64,000 nucleotides of DNA from a candidate division WOR-3 bacterium (GTDB lineage: Bacteria; Hydrothermota; Tepidihabitantia; SM23-42; JAOAFX01). Positions 16,162-26,095 of this stretch are shown here, one piece after another. The stretch covers positions 1-64,000 of the forward strand of contig JBDRVV010000012.1 of the NCBI GenBank assembly GCA_039802005.1, read 5' to 3'. The notes under the pieces were generated by a model. It had not been told where the DNA came from and made no database searches. It saw only the letters and a program-made list of their open reading frames with translations. The position numbers were made by a program, and so were the translations under genes. Each line of letters begins with the position of its first letter. The first letter of the stretch is position 1.

Positions 16162-18084
16162 ATGAAGAAATTAATATATAAAATATGTTTTGTCTTTACA
16201 ATGTGTCCATTTCTGCTTTACAGTCAGATGAATGTTGGAATGGCACTAAATAGAGTAGCCAGTACAACCAATTCTTTTGTGGAAAATTTCAGAATTGAAA
16301 AAGGTGATTTAGAATTTTACGGATATGGAAAATTTCGTCTGAAGTTATTCGACCAATTCATTGATAACCCTTTAAAGATAGATAATTATACACGAATGTT
16401 ATCCCGAACAATCTTAAATAATGCCGATTCTCTGTGGGCAATAAGTTATTTTCCCTGGGCGCGGATTGACGAAGGTGTGAGAAGAGGATTGATTGAAAGA
16501 CAGAATGATCTCTTAACGAAATCAATACCCAAACAGGATGAAATGGATACAGCATTTTTAAATCTTTTGCAAAATTTTTATGGAGTTGATAGTGTTGCGG
16601 TTAATCAAATTCCTGAGACAATTAAAGTGGGCTTATATTTGATTCTCACTGAAATAAAAAATTCTTTTGAATGGATTGATAAAGGCAACAAGCATTTATC
16701 AAAAGAAGATTGTGACCAAATAATCAACCAATTGATGGGCACAAACGAAGATGGATTATCAAACCGGCACTTCGAAAATCTTATTGAAAACACCGACTTC
16801 AAGGCACTCGCTGCCGGTGCTATGGATTTATCATATGTTCTGCAGACGGCAATTGATTTAATGAAAGAACAGGGTTTTGTAAAAAGGACCAAAATTGAAA
16901 CAAAATATGGGATCATAATTCTTGGAAGCATTGATGATGATATCTATCAACCTCTACCCTATCTTCTTATCATTGATTTCGGTGGAAACGACACTTATGA
17001 ATCAGGGGGGATTTCAGATAAAAAACACCCGGTTTCCATTATCATAGATTACTATGGAGATGACAAATATAAGGGAGAAATTGGTTGTGGCACCGGAATA
17101 GCAGGCTATGGGTTTGTGATTGATTTAACTGGTAATGACACATATTATGCTGAGAAATTTGGTTTGGGAACTGGATTCTTCGGTCAGGGTATAATCTTGG
17201 ATTTTGCAGGAGACGATGAATATAATACAGATATCTATGGTATAGGGGCTGGAATATGTGGCATTGGAATGGTATCGGATATATCAGGAAATGATAAATA
17301 TATTGGATTTCAAGAATGCCAGGGTTTTGGTTTCGTAAAAGGCGCTGGCTTGCTTATTGATAAAGAAGGAAACGACATTTACATAGCCCGTGACGATACA
17401 TTAAAGTATCCATCACTCCAGGCACCTGAGCATAATGCGAGTTTAAGTCAGGGAACAGGATTTGGGGTCAGAGCAGACTTTACTGATGGTCATTCGCTTG
17501 CAGGTGGAATTGGTATGTTGATTGATGGGAACGGTGACGATAAATATACCTGTGGTGTATTCGGTCAGGGTTGTGGCTACTGGTTTGGTATGGGATTTTT
17601 AATCGATTTTGGAGGAAATGATGAATATAATGGTATATGGTATGTCCAAGGGGCTGGGGCACATTTTGCCATTGGTGCATTATTAGATTCAACAGGAAAC
17701 GATAGATATATCGGAACAAAAAATATGGCACAGGGAGCGGGCCATGATTTTACACTCGGCGTTCTTTTTGATTATGAGGGAAATGATTACTATGATGCAC
17801 CAAATTTGAGTCTTGGTGCAGGGAATGCCAATGGGATGGGATTATTTATCGATATCAAAGGCGATGATCATTATCACACACACGGCGGTATAACATTAGG
17901 CAATGCAAGTACAGCAAGTCGTGGGACGATAAGAGATTATATCAAAACCATTGGCATCTTTATTGACTGCGCAGGGGAAGATATTTATTCGGAAAAAATA
18001 GCTGGTAATAAAAAAATCTGGCATCAAAAACCGCCCTTAGAACCACCATTAAAAACAGAAATCGGAATTGGAATTGATTTTTAA
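16162..18084 (+). CDS. Exported protein with twelve ~26-residue GND-Y repeats
   Basis: 640 aa with a signal peptide (KKLIYKICFVFTMCPFLLYSQ). Residues ~22-260 are a helical, non-repetitive domain. From about residue 265 to the end there are twelve units of the pattern [hydrophobic]3-D-x-x-G-[ND]-D-x-Y-x(8-14)-G-x-G-x(3-5)-G-x-G. Examples are IIDFGGNDTY, FVIDLTGNDTYY, ILDFAGDDEY, FLIDFGGNDEY and LFDYEGNDYY. Most units are 25-28 residues; the sixth carries an insertion. This resembles RTX/hemolysin-type calcium-binding repeats (GGxGxD) in its GND-Y core but has a longer period, so a calcium-binding beta-solenoid is a reasonable guess. No enzyme motif was recognised. An AAAGGAG site precedes the ATG. 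The protein lacks the sorting domain seen elsewhere in the window. Confidence 0.8.
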   Translation: MKKLIYKICFVFTMCPFLLYSQMNVGMALNRVASTTNSFVENFRIEKGDLEFYGYGKFRLKLFDQFIDNPLKIDNYTRMLSRTILNNADSLWAISYFPWARIDEGVRRGLIERQNDLLTKSIPKQDEMDTAFLNLLQNFYGVDSVAVNQIPETIKVGLYLILTEIKNSFEWIDKGNKHLSKEDCDQIINQLMGTNEDGLSNRHFENLIENTDFKALAAGAMDLSYVLQTAIDLMKEQGFVKRTKIETKYGIIILGSIDDDIYQPLPYLLIIDFGGNDTYESGGISDKKHPVSIIIDYYGDDKYKGEIGCGTGIAGYGFVIDLTGNDTYYAEKFGLGTGFFGQGIILDFAGDDEYNTDIYGIGAGICGIGMVSDISGNDKYIGFQECQGFGFVKGAGLLIDKEGNDIYIARDDTLKYPSLQAPEHNASLSQGTGFGVRADFTDGHSLAGGIGMLIDGNGDDKYTCGVFGQGCGYWFGMGFLIDFGGNDEYNGIWYVQGAGAHFAIGALLDSTGNDRYIGTKNMAQGAGHDFTLGVLFDYEGNDYYDAPNLSLGAGNANGMGLFIDIKGDDHYHTHGGITLGNASTASRGTIRDYIKTIGIFIDCAGEDIYSEKIAGNKKIWHQKPPLEPPLKTEIGIGIDF

Positions 18085-18093
18085 TAGTTACTA

Positions 18094-18122
18094 TTGACTT
18101 TAATTGAAATTTATGTTATATT
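18094..18122 (+). promoter_or_regulatory. proS operon promoter, leaderless layout
   Basis: TTGACT (18094-18099), 17-nt spacer, TATATT (18117-18122), 7 nt to ATG 18130. An in-frame ATG-less extension reaches into the promoter, which argues for the 18130 start. It probably drives proS through ribF. Confidence 0.8.
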
Positions 18123-18129
18123 TATAGTT

Positions 18130-19848
18130 ATGATATTATCTAAGGCATTGATTGAAACTTTAAGGGAAGACCCGAAGGATGCTGAACTGAAAAGCCATAA
18201 ACTGCTTATTCGCGCGGGCTTTATAAAACAGCATGGGGCAGGAATTCATACTTATCTGCCTTTAGCCTGGCGGGTATTGTTGAAGATTGCGAATATAATT
18301 CGTGAAGAGATGGACAGAATTGGTGCGCAGGAACTCTTAATGCCTGCCCTTTCTCCTAAAGAAATATGGGAGGAATCAGGAAGATGGAAAGATTTTGGTG
18401 ATGATATGTTCAGGTTAAAAGACCGAAAAGGCAGACATTACTGCCTCTGCCCTACCCATGAAGAAGTAATTACGGAAATCGCCCGGGTACATATCCGTTC
18501 ATATAGAGATTTGCCACAGATATGGTATCAGATTCAAACAAAATTCCGGGACGAACCGAGGCCCAGGGGCGGTGTTATCCGTTCGCGCCAATTTATTATG
18601 AAAGACTCTTACAGCCTTGATATTGACGAAGAGGGGTTAGACAAAAGTTTCAATCTACACAAGGAGGCATATTCACGGATATTTAAAAGATGCGGACTGG
18701 AATTTTTGATTGTTGATGCATCTGGGGGGCTGATGGGGACCGGTGAATCAAAAGAATTTATGGCGATTGTGGAAGGCGGCGAGGATAGCATTGTTCTGTG
18801 TCCAAAGTGTGAATACCGTTCAAATCTTGCAATTGCCGAAGGAATTGGTGAATATGTGTCTTTTTCTGAAGGCAAACTACAAAAAGTAGCAACACCAAAC
18901 AAAAGAACAGTTGAAGAAGTAAGTCAATTTTTAAATGTTACACCGTCTAATTTGATAAAAAATATGTTTATGACTGCTCAGGGTAAGGAACCCGTTCTCA
19001 TTTTGATCCGTGGCGATTATGAAATAAACGAAGAGCGATTGAAAAAAATTATTGGTAATGACTATCAACCCGCCAGTGCCGAGGAAATCCAGAAGTATTT
19101 TGGCGCTGAACCAGGATTTATCGGACCTGTAGGAATCTCAAACATTAACATAATTGCCGACGAATTACTGAAAGATACAAAAGGAATGGTCACCGGTGCC
19201 AATGAGAATGATTACCACATCAAAGGTGTAGATATTAACAGGGATGTTAATGTAAAAAATTATTATAACATCAGGCAGATAAAAAAAGGTGACCGATGCG
19301 TAAAATGTGGTGAGGAATTACAAATTAAGAGTACCCTTGAATTGGGGCATATATTTAAATTGGGCACAAAATATTCGGCAAGTATGGGTGCATATTTTCT
19401 TGACCCCGGAGGAAAGGAAAAACCAATTGTAATGGGAAGTTATGGAATAGGACTGGAAAGAATCATGGCATGTGCAGTTGAACAAAAGGGCGATGAAAAA
19501 GGAATTATCTGGCCTATGTCTATTACACCATTTGATATTTATCTTTTGATCCTGAATCCCCAGGACGAGGGAGTAAATAAAATTAGCAATGATGTGATTA
19601 AAACCTTAAATGATGCAAATTTTTCAATGATTGTTGATGACCGCGATGTATCCGCTGGAATTAAATTTAATGATGCCGACCTCATCGGGATTCCTTTGAG
19701 GGTAACGATAGGACCTAAGGGATTAAAAAACAATAAATTTGACATATACATACGGGAATCTGACCAAAAGATTGAATGTGGTAAAGAACAAATTAAAGAA
19801 GTATGTCTGAAATTAAAAGAAAAATTGATGGAAGGTTTGAATGTATAA
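18130..19848 (+). CDS. proS: Prolyl-tRNA synthetase (bacterial type with insertion domain)
   Basis: 572 aa from ATG 18130 (ILSKALIETLREDPKDAEL...), full length for bacterial ProRS. Class II motif 1 lies in the GAGIHTYLPLAWRVL region, motif 2 is FRDEPRPRGGVIRSRQF, and motif 3 is GSYGIGLERIMA. Between motifs 2 and 3 sits the YbaK-like editing insertion (about residues 220-395, including DYEINEERLKK). A C-terminal anticodon-binding domain closes the protein. First gene of a translation/transcription operon; its last 8 nt overlap rimP. Promoter position and the N-terminal conservation both fix the start. Confidence 0.97.
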   Translation: MILSKALIETLREDPKDAELKSHKLLIRAGFIKQHGAGIHTYLPLAWRVLLKIANIIREEMDRIGAQELLMPALSPKEIWEESGRWKDFGDDMFRLKDRKGRHYCLCPTHEEVITEIARVHIRSYRDLPQIWYQIQTKFRDEPRPRGGVIRSRQFIMKDSYSLDIDEEGLDKSFNLHKEAYSRIFKRCGLEFLIVDASGGLMGTGESKEFMAIVEGGEDSIVLCPKCEYRSNLAIAEGIGEYVSFSEGKLQKVATPNKRTVEEVSQFLNVTPSNLIKNMFMTAQGKEPVLILIRGDYEINEERLKKIIGNDYQPASAEEIQKYFGAEPGFIGPVGISNINIIADELLKDTKGMVTGANENDYHIKGVDINRDVNVKNYYNIRQIKKGDRCVKCGEELQIKSTLELGHIFKLGTKYSASMGAYFLDPGGKEKPIVMGSYGIGLERIMACAVEQKGDEKGIIWPMSITPFDIYLLILNPQDEGVNKISNDVIKTLNDANFSMIVDDRDVSAGIKFNDADLIGIPLRVTIGPKGLKNNKFDIYIRESDQKIECGKEQIKEVCLKLKEKLMEGLNV

Positions 19849-20299
19849 TGTTGATTTGAAAAGAATTGAATCAATATTAAAAGAAATAGTGGAACCAATG
19901 GATTTCAGAATTTACGATATCCAATTTAATGAAGTATCAAGAACTTTAAAAGTATTCATCGACCGTGAGCAGGGCAGTGTCACTATTAAAGATTGTGAAA
20001 AGGTCAGTAGTGCATTGTCCGATATCCTTGACAATTCTGATATAATTGATTTTCAATACACCCTTGAGGTATCATCACCCGGGATTGAAAGACATTTGAC
20101 CAGACCCGAGCATTTTCAGTGGGCAAGGGGTAAAATGGCAGAAATAATTTTAAAAAATAGAAAAATAAAAGGCTATATCAGAGAAGCAAATCAGCATAGT
20201 GTCAGAATTGCCCAAGATGCAGAAGAATTGATTATAAATTATGATGAAATAATAAAAGCAAAGATAACTGAGGAGATTGATTATGGCAAACGAAGATAA
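19841..20299 (+). CDS. rimP: Ribosome maturation factor RimP
   Basis: 152 aa, the normal length for RimP (DUF150), which assists 30S subunit maturation. Recognisable parts are DFRIYDIQFNEVSRTLKVFIDRE, the 'CEKVSSALSDILD' helix and YTLEVSSPGIERHLTRPEHF, the family signature. The C-terminal SH3-like half is short but complete. It lies in the conserved rimP-nusA-infB order, overlapping proS by 8 nt and nusA by 17 nt. Confidence 0.96.
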   Translation: MYNVDLKRIESILKEIVEPMDFRIYDIQFNEVSRTLKVFIDREQGSVTIKDCEKVSSALSDILDNSDIIDFQYTLEVSSPGIERHLTRPEHFQWARGKMAEIILKNRKIKGYIREANQHSVRIAQDAEELIINYDEIIKAKITEEIDYGKRR

Positions 20300-21578
20300 T
20301 CTGATAATTGAAAATATCAAAACCATTGCCCGTATTCGCGGGGTAAAATTTGATTATGTAATTGATTCTCTTGCCGAAGCAATAAAGGCTGGCGTAAAAA
20401 GGAAATACGGCAAAGGTGTTGAATCAGAGGTAAATGTAAATAAATCAACAGGAGAAATAAAAATTAACCTTGTAAAAAAAGTAGTAGAAAAAGTCAATGA
20501 ACCAGATAAAGAAATCGCAATTGAAGATGCCCAAAAAATTAAGGAATGTAATATAGGCGATGAAATAAGAATACCAATCCCCATAGGTGAACTCGGCAGG
20601 ACCGCTATCGAATCGGTAAAACAAGCATTAACCCAACGCATCAGCGAAGCCGAGAGAAACCGAATAATGGCTGAATACGAGAAGAAGATTGGCGAGATTG
20701 TAAAAGGGATTGTAAAAGTCGTAAGTCGCAATGAAGTCCTGGTTGACCTCGGTCCGATTGAAGCAAGTATTCCATATTATGGGATGATGAGAAGTGAACA
20801 TTATCGGCTTGATTCTCCAATTCGTGCAGTTGTCTTGAAGGTTGAGCGCGCCCAGTGGGGTCCGAAGATTATTTTATCAAGGACTGATCCAAAATTTTTA
20901 GAAAGATTGTTATTTTATGAAATACCGGAGATAAAAGATGGTATTATTCAGATAGTAAAAATTGTTCGTGAGCCCGGCATCAGGGCAAAGGTTGCAGTCC
21001 AGACGCTCGACCCCAAAATAGATCCGATCGGTGCCTGTGTAGGTTATAAGGGAAGCAGGATACAATCCATTGTAAAAGAGTTATCTGAAGAAAAGATTGA
21101 TGTTATACAATGGAGTAAAGATATCAATCTTCTTGTCTCCCGCAGTCTTTCCCCGGCAAAGGTAAAGGAAATCAAACAGATTGGCGAAGGAAGTGTTCTG
21201 GCAATTGTTCCTGACGAAGATTACTCAAAGGCTATCGGTAAAAATGGTGTAAATGTTGACCTTGCTTCAAAACTCACCGGGTTGCATATTGAGATAAAGA
21301 AAATATCTGAATACGAAAAAGAACTTGAAGAGAAGAAACTAAAAGAGACAAAAATTGAGGACATAGCAACCCTGAATAAAAAAATGAAAAAGATGTTGAT
21401 TGATAAAGGTTATACAGATGTTCTGAGTGTACTTAAGGCAACACCCGATGAATTAAAGACACTGCTTTCTTTAGATGATGAAGGTGTCAATGAATTATTA
21501 GAAAAATTGAAACCTAAAAAAGAAGAAAAACCAAAGGATGAAGATAAGGAGATAAAAGATGCCCCAGAAAGTCCATGA
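20283..21578 (+). CDS. nusA: Transcription termination/antitermination factor NusA
   Basis: 431 aa from ATG 20283, which has an AGGAG site 7 nt upstream; a TTG two codons earlier is less likely. Domain order: N-terminal RNA-polymerase-binding domain (1-~125), S1 domain (~130-200, with EVLVDLGPIEASIPY), then two KH domains including DPIGACVGYKGSRIQ and DEDYSKAIGKNGVNV. A C-terminal helix-hairpin-helix-like part and a charged KPKKEEKPKDEDKE tail finish the protein. NusA modulates pausing, termination and antitermination. It overlaps infB by 20 nt. Confidence 0.97.
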   Translation: MANEDNLIIENIKTIARIRGVKFDYVIDSLAEAIKAGVKRKYGKGVESEVNVNKSTGEIKINLVKKVVEKVNEPDKEIAIEDAQKIKECNIGDEIRIPIPIGELGRTAIESVKQALTQRISEAERNRIMAEYEKKIGEIVKGIVKVVSRNEVLVDLGPIEASIPYYGMMRSEHYRLDSPIRAVVLKVERAQWGPKIILSRTDPKFLERLLFYEIPEIKDGIIQIVKIVREPGIRAKVAVQTLDPKIDPIGACVGYKGSRIQSIVKELSEEKIDVIQWSKDINLLVSRSLSPAKVKEIKQIGEGSVLAIVPDEDYSKAIGKNGVNVDLASKLTGLHIEIKKISEYEKELEEKKLKETKIEDIATLNKKMKKMLIDKGYTDVLSVLKATPDELKTLLSLDDEGVNELLEKLKPKKEEKPKDEDKEIKDAPESP

Positions 21579-23652
21579 CTTGGCAAAAAGTTTAGGTTTG
21601 TCAAGCGATGCCCTGATAAAAATGCTGGATGAAATTGGCATTAAAGCAAAGGGGCATATGTCTGTACTTTCAGATGAAGAAATAAAAAAAGTAAAAGATA
21701 AGATTGCTGAAGAAAGAAGAAGGCTTAAAAAAGAGGTAGCCAGATTCAAAACCACCGTTCGCCCCAAAGAAAAGATAAAAAAAATAAATGAGAAGGAAGT
21801 ACGACAGACCGTAAAGGCAACTCTTGCAAAAATTGAAAAAGGTGAATCAAAGAAACATTATAAAAAAGAAGAATCGGTAAAACAGGTTGAAGCACCAAAA
21901 GAAAAAGTAATAGAAGTCGTTGAATTTATGACCGTAGCTGAATTCGCACAGGCACTTGAAGTTTCACCGAGCGAGGTGATAAAGAAATGTTTGAGCCTCG
22001 GGGTAATGGCAAGTCTGAATCAACGACTTGACCTTGATACAATTGCAGTCCTTTGTGATGAATTCAAATGCAAAATGAAGATTGTAACATTGGAAGAACA
22101 GATAAAAAAAGAAGAAGAAAAATCTCTACAATTGGTGAAGAGACCACCGGTCGTCACGGTTATGGGGCATGTTGACCATGGTAAGACAACACTCCTTGAT
22201 GCTATTACCAAACTCAGAGTAGCAGAGTCAGAATATGGTAAAATAACACAAAAAATCGGTGCTTACCAGATTTCCTATAATGATAAATTAATAACTTTTA
22301 TTGATACACCGGGACACAAAGATTTTACCACAATGCGGGCGAGGGGTGCCCAGGTTACTGATATAGTCGTCCTTGTTGTAGCTGCAGATGAAGGTGTAAT
22401 GCCTCAGACAATTGAGGCAATCGACCACGCACGGGCTGCCAATGTTCCAATAATTGTAGCAATCAATAAGATAGATTTACCCAGGGCAAATGTAAATCTT
22501 GTAAAATCACAACTTGCGAAGGCGAATGTAATTGTTGAAGAATTTGGTGGAAAATCTATATGTGTAGAAACATCCGCCCTTAAAAACATTGGAATAAATG
22601 ATTTACTTGATGCCATTCTTGTAAAGGCAGAAGAAATGGACCTCAAGGCACCAATAAATACAACAGCAAAGGGTGTTGTCCTTGAGGCAAATGTTGAACA
22701 TGGCAGGGGAAATGTTTGCACAATATTAGTTCAGGAAGGAATTTTAAGAAGAGGCGATGCTTTCGTCTGTGGGTGTCAGGCAGGAAGGGTTCGGGAACTC
22801 TTGAACGAAACGAGGAAAAGAATTGATGAGGCAGGGCCTTCCACTCCAGTCGTAGTGCTTGGATTTGATGGACTACCTCAGACCGGTGAAATATTTATGG
22901 TCGTGGATGATGAGCGTCAGGCAAGGGAGATTGCATACCAGCGTGAACTCATAGAAAGATCGAGAAGAATGAAGGCAAGAAAAGCAAAAGTAACCCTCCT
23001 TGATTTGCAAGAAAAGATAAAAAAAGGTGAAACTAAAGAATTAAATATAATTCTTAAAGCTGACACTGCAGGGTCACTTGAAGTTCTGGATGAAAAATTA
23101 CAGGAATTGAAAATTGAAGATACCCGAATCAACATCATTCATAAAAGTGTGGGCAAAATAAGCGTATCAGATGTTTTACTTGCAGAAGTGACGGGTGCGA
23201 TCTGCGTCGGTTTTCATGTAGGACCTGATGCTGATGCACTTGAGGCTGCCGAACGCGAAGGTGTGGAGATTCGTACGTATAGATTGATATATGAAGCACT
23301 TGATGATCTGCGTTCAGCAATGGTGGGTCTGCTTGAACCTAAGGTTCAAGAAATTTTCATTGGAGAGGGTGAGGTCCGCGAAGTTTTCAGTATTCCGAAA
23401 ATTGGTTTAGTTGCGGGATGTTATATAAAAGATGGTAAGGTAATCAGAAATGCTGTCGCAATTTTATTAAGAAATGGGAAAGAAATAACAAAGACCAGAA
23501 TAATTTCTTTAAAAAGATTTAAGGAAGATGTTAAAGAAGTTGCGGCCGGATATGAATGCGGAATCGGCCTCGAAAATGTAACGGATTTACAAAAAGGTGA
23601 TTTGCTACAATTTTTCAAAATAGAAGAAACTACAGAAGTTGGAGAGCAATAA
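21559..23652 (+). CDS. infB: Translation initiation factor IF-2
   Basis: 697 aa. Short N-terminal IF2N-type helical modules ([42 protein letters not shown]) flank a Lys/Glu-rich linker. The G domain has [16 protein letters not shown] (G1), [15 protein letters not shown] (G3) and NKIDL (G4), followed by domains II, III and IV (C2, fMet-tRNA binding; [11 protein letters not shown]). It positions initiator tRNA on the 30S subunit. An AAGGAG site 7 nt upstream lies inside nusA. Because many mRNAs here look leaderless, the initiation factors are of interest, though nothing unusual is visible in this sequence. Confidence 0.97.
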   Translation: MPQKVHDLAKSLGLSSDALIKMLDEIGIKAKGHMSVLSDEEIKKVKDKIAEERRRLKKEVARFKTTVRPKEKIKKINEKEVRQTVKATLAKIEKGESKKHYKKEESVKQVEAPKEKVIEVVEFMTVAEFAQALEVSPSEVIKKCLSLGVMASLNQRLDLDTIAVLCDEFKCKMKIVTLEEQIKKEEEKSLQLVKRPPVVTVMGHVDHGKTTLLDAITKLRVAESEYGKITQKIGAYQISYNDKLITFIDTPGHKDFTTMRARGAQVTDIVVLVVAADEGVMPQTIEAIDHARAANVPIIVAINKIDLPRANVNLVKSQLAKANVIVEEFGGKSICVETSALKNIGINDLLDAILVKAEEMDLKAPINTTAKGVVLEANVEHGRGNVCTILVQEGILRRGDAFVCGCQAGRVRELLNETRKRIDEAGPSTPVVVLGFDGLPQTGEIFMVVDDERQAREIAYQRELIERSRRMKARKAKVTLLDLQEKIKKGETKELNIILKADTAGSLEVLDEKLQELKIEDTRINIIHKSVGKISVSDVLLAEVTGAICVGFHVGPDADALEAAEREGVEIRTYRLIYEALDDLRSAMVGLLEPKVQEIFIGEGEVREVFSIPKIGLVAGCYIKDGKVIRNAVAILLRNGKEITKTRIISLKRFKEDVKEVAAGYECGIGLENVTDLQKGDLLQFFKIEETTEVGEQ

Positions 23653-23656
23653 TTAA

Positions 23657-23965
23657 ATGTCCAGTGCAAATAAAAAAAGCAGATTTTTTGTAGGGATATG
23701 TGACATTGACCTCCATATTGAAAATTGCCATTCACTTAAAGAGCGAAGAAATATTTTATTGAGTCTTAAGGAAAAAGTTAAAAATCGTATGAATGTTGCA
23801 ATTTGTGAGTTTGGCGATTCTAATTTGTGGCAACGTTCTCAGCTTGCGATAGTTACCTGCAGTAATACGAAGGCAATTGTAGAAACAACACTGAGAAATG
23901 TCTTGGAATTTATTGGGAATTTCCCTTCGGTGATTGTGTTGAATTCTGAATCAAAGATAATATAA
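23657..23965 (+). CDS. YlxP/DUF503 family protein
   Basis: 102 aa. The pattern VGICDIDLHIENCHSLKERRNILLSLKEKV...NVAICEFGDSNLWQRSQLAIVTCSN is the DUF503 family (Bacillus YlxP), commonly encoded between infB and rbfA as here. The family is small and its biochemical role is not established; the context implies ribosome or translation. It lies 4 nt after infB and 1 nt before rbfA. Confidence 0.9.
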   Translation: MSSANKKSRFFVGICDIDLHIENCHSLKERRNILLSLKEKVKNRMNVAICEFGDSNLWQRSQLAIVTCSNTKAIVETTLRNVLEFIGNFPSVIVLNSESKII

Positions 23966-23966
23966 T

Positions 23967-24305
23967 ATGCGAAGTGACCGTGTTGCATCCCTGATTGCAC
24001 GAGAGATTTCCCTGATCATAAGCCAGGAAATAAGGGACCCAAGGTTGGGAATGGTTACCATTACAAAGGTTACTGTTTCTTCCGATTTGAAAGATGCTAA
24101 GGTATATTTTACGACGATGGGAAATAGCACAAATGACCTCCACATTCTTGAAGGTGCGAAAGGCTTTATCCGTTCCACCCTTGCTCATCGTATTCGAATA
24201 AAATTTATTCCTGATTTAAAATTTATGATTGACGATAGTCAACAGTATGGGGAAAAGATTGATAAACTCCTTGAAGAGATTGATAAAGGCAATAAAGACA
24301 CATAA
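23967..24305 (+). CDS. rbfA: Ribosome-binding factor A
   Basis: 112 aa with the RbfA KH-like fold: RVASLIAREISLIISQEIRDPRLGMVTITKVTVSSDLKDAKVYF near the N-terminus and HRIRIKFIPDLKFMIDDS near the end. It aids 16S rRNA 5'-end maturation of the 30S subunit. It is located in the classical infB-(ylxP)-rbfA order and its 3' end overlaps the next gene. Confidence 0.95.
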   Translation: MRSDRVASLIAREISLIISQEIRDPRLGMVTITKVTVSSDLKDAKVYFTTMGNSTNDLHILEGAKGFIRSTLAHRIRIKFIPDLKFMIDDSQQYGEKIDKLLEEIDKGNKDT

Positions 24306-25233
24306 AAAAATCCTCATTGCAACTCATATTGATCCTGATTGTGATGGAATATGTTCTGCATTATTGATGACTCATTTTGTAAACCACTTTCAAAAAACAA
24401 AACCATATCTTTTCTGTCATTCCCCCCTGCCTGAGAAATATCAATTCCTTTCGAAAAATTATACATTCTCAAAATCTATAAAACATTTTGATCTTTTGAT
24501 TGCTGTAGATTCCGCCGATATTGATAGGATATTTCCAAAAGAAAAATATAATTTAAATTTTTTGAACGGTAAATTTATCATTAATATTGACCACCATCGG
24601 AGCAATAAACAATTCGGGAATATTGCAATCATTGATGAAAAAGCATCTTCGGCATGTGAAATTATATATGGATTGTTTAAAAAACTTAATATAAAAATTG
24701 AAAGACGAATTGCAGAAATTTTTTATGCAGGTATTTATAATGAAACTGGTGGATTTGTTTATCCCAACACGACCTCTACAGCACTTCGTATATGTTCTGA
24801 TTTGATAAATCTCGGGATAGAACCTTCCGTACTTGTTAAAAAACTGAATGCAAAAACAATTGCCGGAACAAAACTCTTAAGTGCTGTCCTGGCAACAATT
24901 GAAATAAAAAATGGCATTGGCACTATGTACCTCACACAGAAAATGTTGAATAAATACCGGGCACGAATATCAGAATCTGAAAATTTCATATCTTTTTTGC
25001 AGGCAATACAGGGTGTGAGAATCTCTGTATTCTTTCGTGAAGAAAAAGACAGTATAAGAATAAGTCTACGTAGCGATGGGCTACTTGATGTGAATAATTT
25101 TGCGCGCAGATTCGGGGGTGGTGGGCATAGACTTGCCGCGGGCATAAGATTGAAAGACAATCTTTCTTTAGCAAAGAAAAAAATATTATCTGCCCTATTT
25201 AAAGAACTCATAAATGCAGGTCATATACAATAG
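24247..25233 (+). CDS. nrnA: NrnA-like DHH/DHHA1 phosphoesterase (nanoRNase / pAp phosphatase)
   Basis: About 328 aa. Order: HKKILIATHIDPDCDGICSALLM (metal motif I), DLLIAVDSADIDRI (motif II), NIDHHRSNKQFG (the DHH motif), then a DHHA1 domain ending in RRFGGGGHRLAAGI. The family degrades 2-5-nt RNAs and/or 3'-phosphoadenosine 5'-phosphate and often follows rbfA. The start is uncertain: ATG 24247 is used, giving a 59-nt overlap with rbfA; TTG codons at 24259, 24271 and 24280 are alternatives, the last best matching family N-termini. It overlaps ribF by 20 nt. Confidence 0.9.
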   Translation: MGKRLINSLKRLIKAIKTHKKILIATHIDPDCDGICSALLMTHFVNHFQKTKPYLFCHSPLPEKYQFLSKNYTFSKSIKHFDLLIAVDSADIDRIFPKEKYNLNFLNGKFIINIDHHRSNKQFGNIAIIDEKASSACEIIYGLFKKLNIKIERRIAEIFYAGIYNETGGFVYPNTTSTALRICSDLINLGIEPSVLVKKLNAKTIAGTKLLSAVLATIEIKNGIGTMYLTQKMLNKYRARISESENFISFLQAIQGVRISVFFREEKDSIRISLRSDGLLDVNNFARRFGGGGHRLAAGIRLKDNLSLAKKKILSALFKELINAGHIQ

Positions 25234-26095
25234 AACTGACGCTTTAACATTTAATTCAATCTGTGCCCTTGGTAATTTTGATGGTATTCATCTTGCCCAT
25301 CAGGAAATAATACATAAAATAAAAAAGCTGTCAGGTGGTCATAGAAAAACTGGTATAATCACGTTCAATCCTCCACCCGTATCAATACTTCATAAAGATG
25401 GAATATTCTTCCTTACGACAAAAGAAGAGAAGGAAAAAATCCTGAATTCCCTGGGGATTGATTTTGTTTATTACTTCAAATTTGACATAGATTTCTCACA
25501 AAAAACCCCGGAAGAATTTGTAAATTTGGTCTATAATTTAATAAAGCCAGCAGCCGTAATCGTTGGTGAAAATTTTCATTTTGGTAAAGGACGTAAAGGA
25601 AATGCAAACCTGTTAAAAGAACTTGCCCGTGATAAATTTGCGATAGAAATAATCCCCAGGATAAAAGACCAGAATGGCGTAATATCAAGCACAAGGATAA
25701 GAGAACTTTTATTACTCGGGAATATTCCAGCAGCAAATCAACTTTTAGGCAGAAAATATACAATCACGGGCAAAGTAATAAAAGGCAAAGGTAAAGGTGC
25801 TCAAATTGGTTTCCCAACAATAAATCTATTAATTGATAAAGAAAAATTATTACCCCTTGATGGGGTCTATGAAGTAAATCTTGAAATTGCCAGCAAAAAT
25901 TATCAGGGGGCAATGTTTTTGAAACACAACGAAATTGAAGTTCATATCTTAAACTTTTCAGGAAACCTATACAACCAAGAACTTACCGTGGAATTTATCC
26001 GAAGATTGCGGGCGATAAAAAAATTTACTGATGATGAATCTCTGAAAAGAGCGATTGCCGAAGATATAAAAAAAATAAAGGACTCTAAAATTTAA
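25214..26095 (+). CDS. ribF: Bifunctional riboflavin kinase / FMN adenylyltransferase
   Basis: 293 aa. The N-terminal nucleotidyltransferase domain shows ALGNFDGIHLAHQEII, IVGENFHFGKGRKGN and the ISSTRIRELL motif. The C-terminal flavokinase domain starts near residue 180 with GKVIKGKGKGAQIGFPTINL (the PTN motif) and ends with the FIRRLRAIKKF segment. It makes FMN and FAD from riboflavin. It is the last gene of the proS-led operon, as ribF often is near rbfA/truB. Its stop overlaps the convergent response-regulator stop by 11 nt. Confidence 0.95.
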   Translation: MQVIYNRTDALTFNSICALGNFDGIHLAHQEIIHKIKKLSGGHRKTGIITFNPPPVSILHKDGIFFLTTKEEKEKILNSLGIDFVYYFKFDIDFSQKTPEEFVNLVYNLIKPAAVIVGENFHFGKGRKGNANLLKELARDKFAIEIIPRIKDQNGVISSTRIRELLLLGNIPAANQLLGRKYTITGKVIKGKGKGAQIGFPTINLLIDKEKLLPLDGVYEVNLEIASKNYQGAMFLKHNEIEVHILNFSGNLYNQELTVEFIRRLRAIKKFTDDESLKRAIAEDIKKIKDSKI

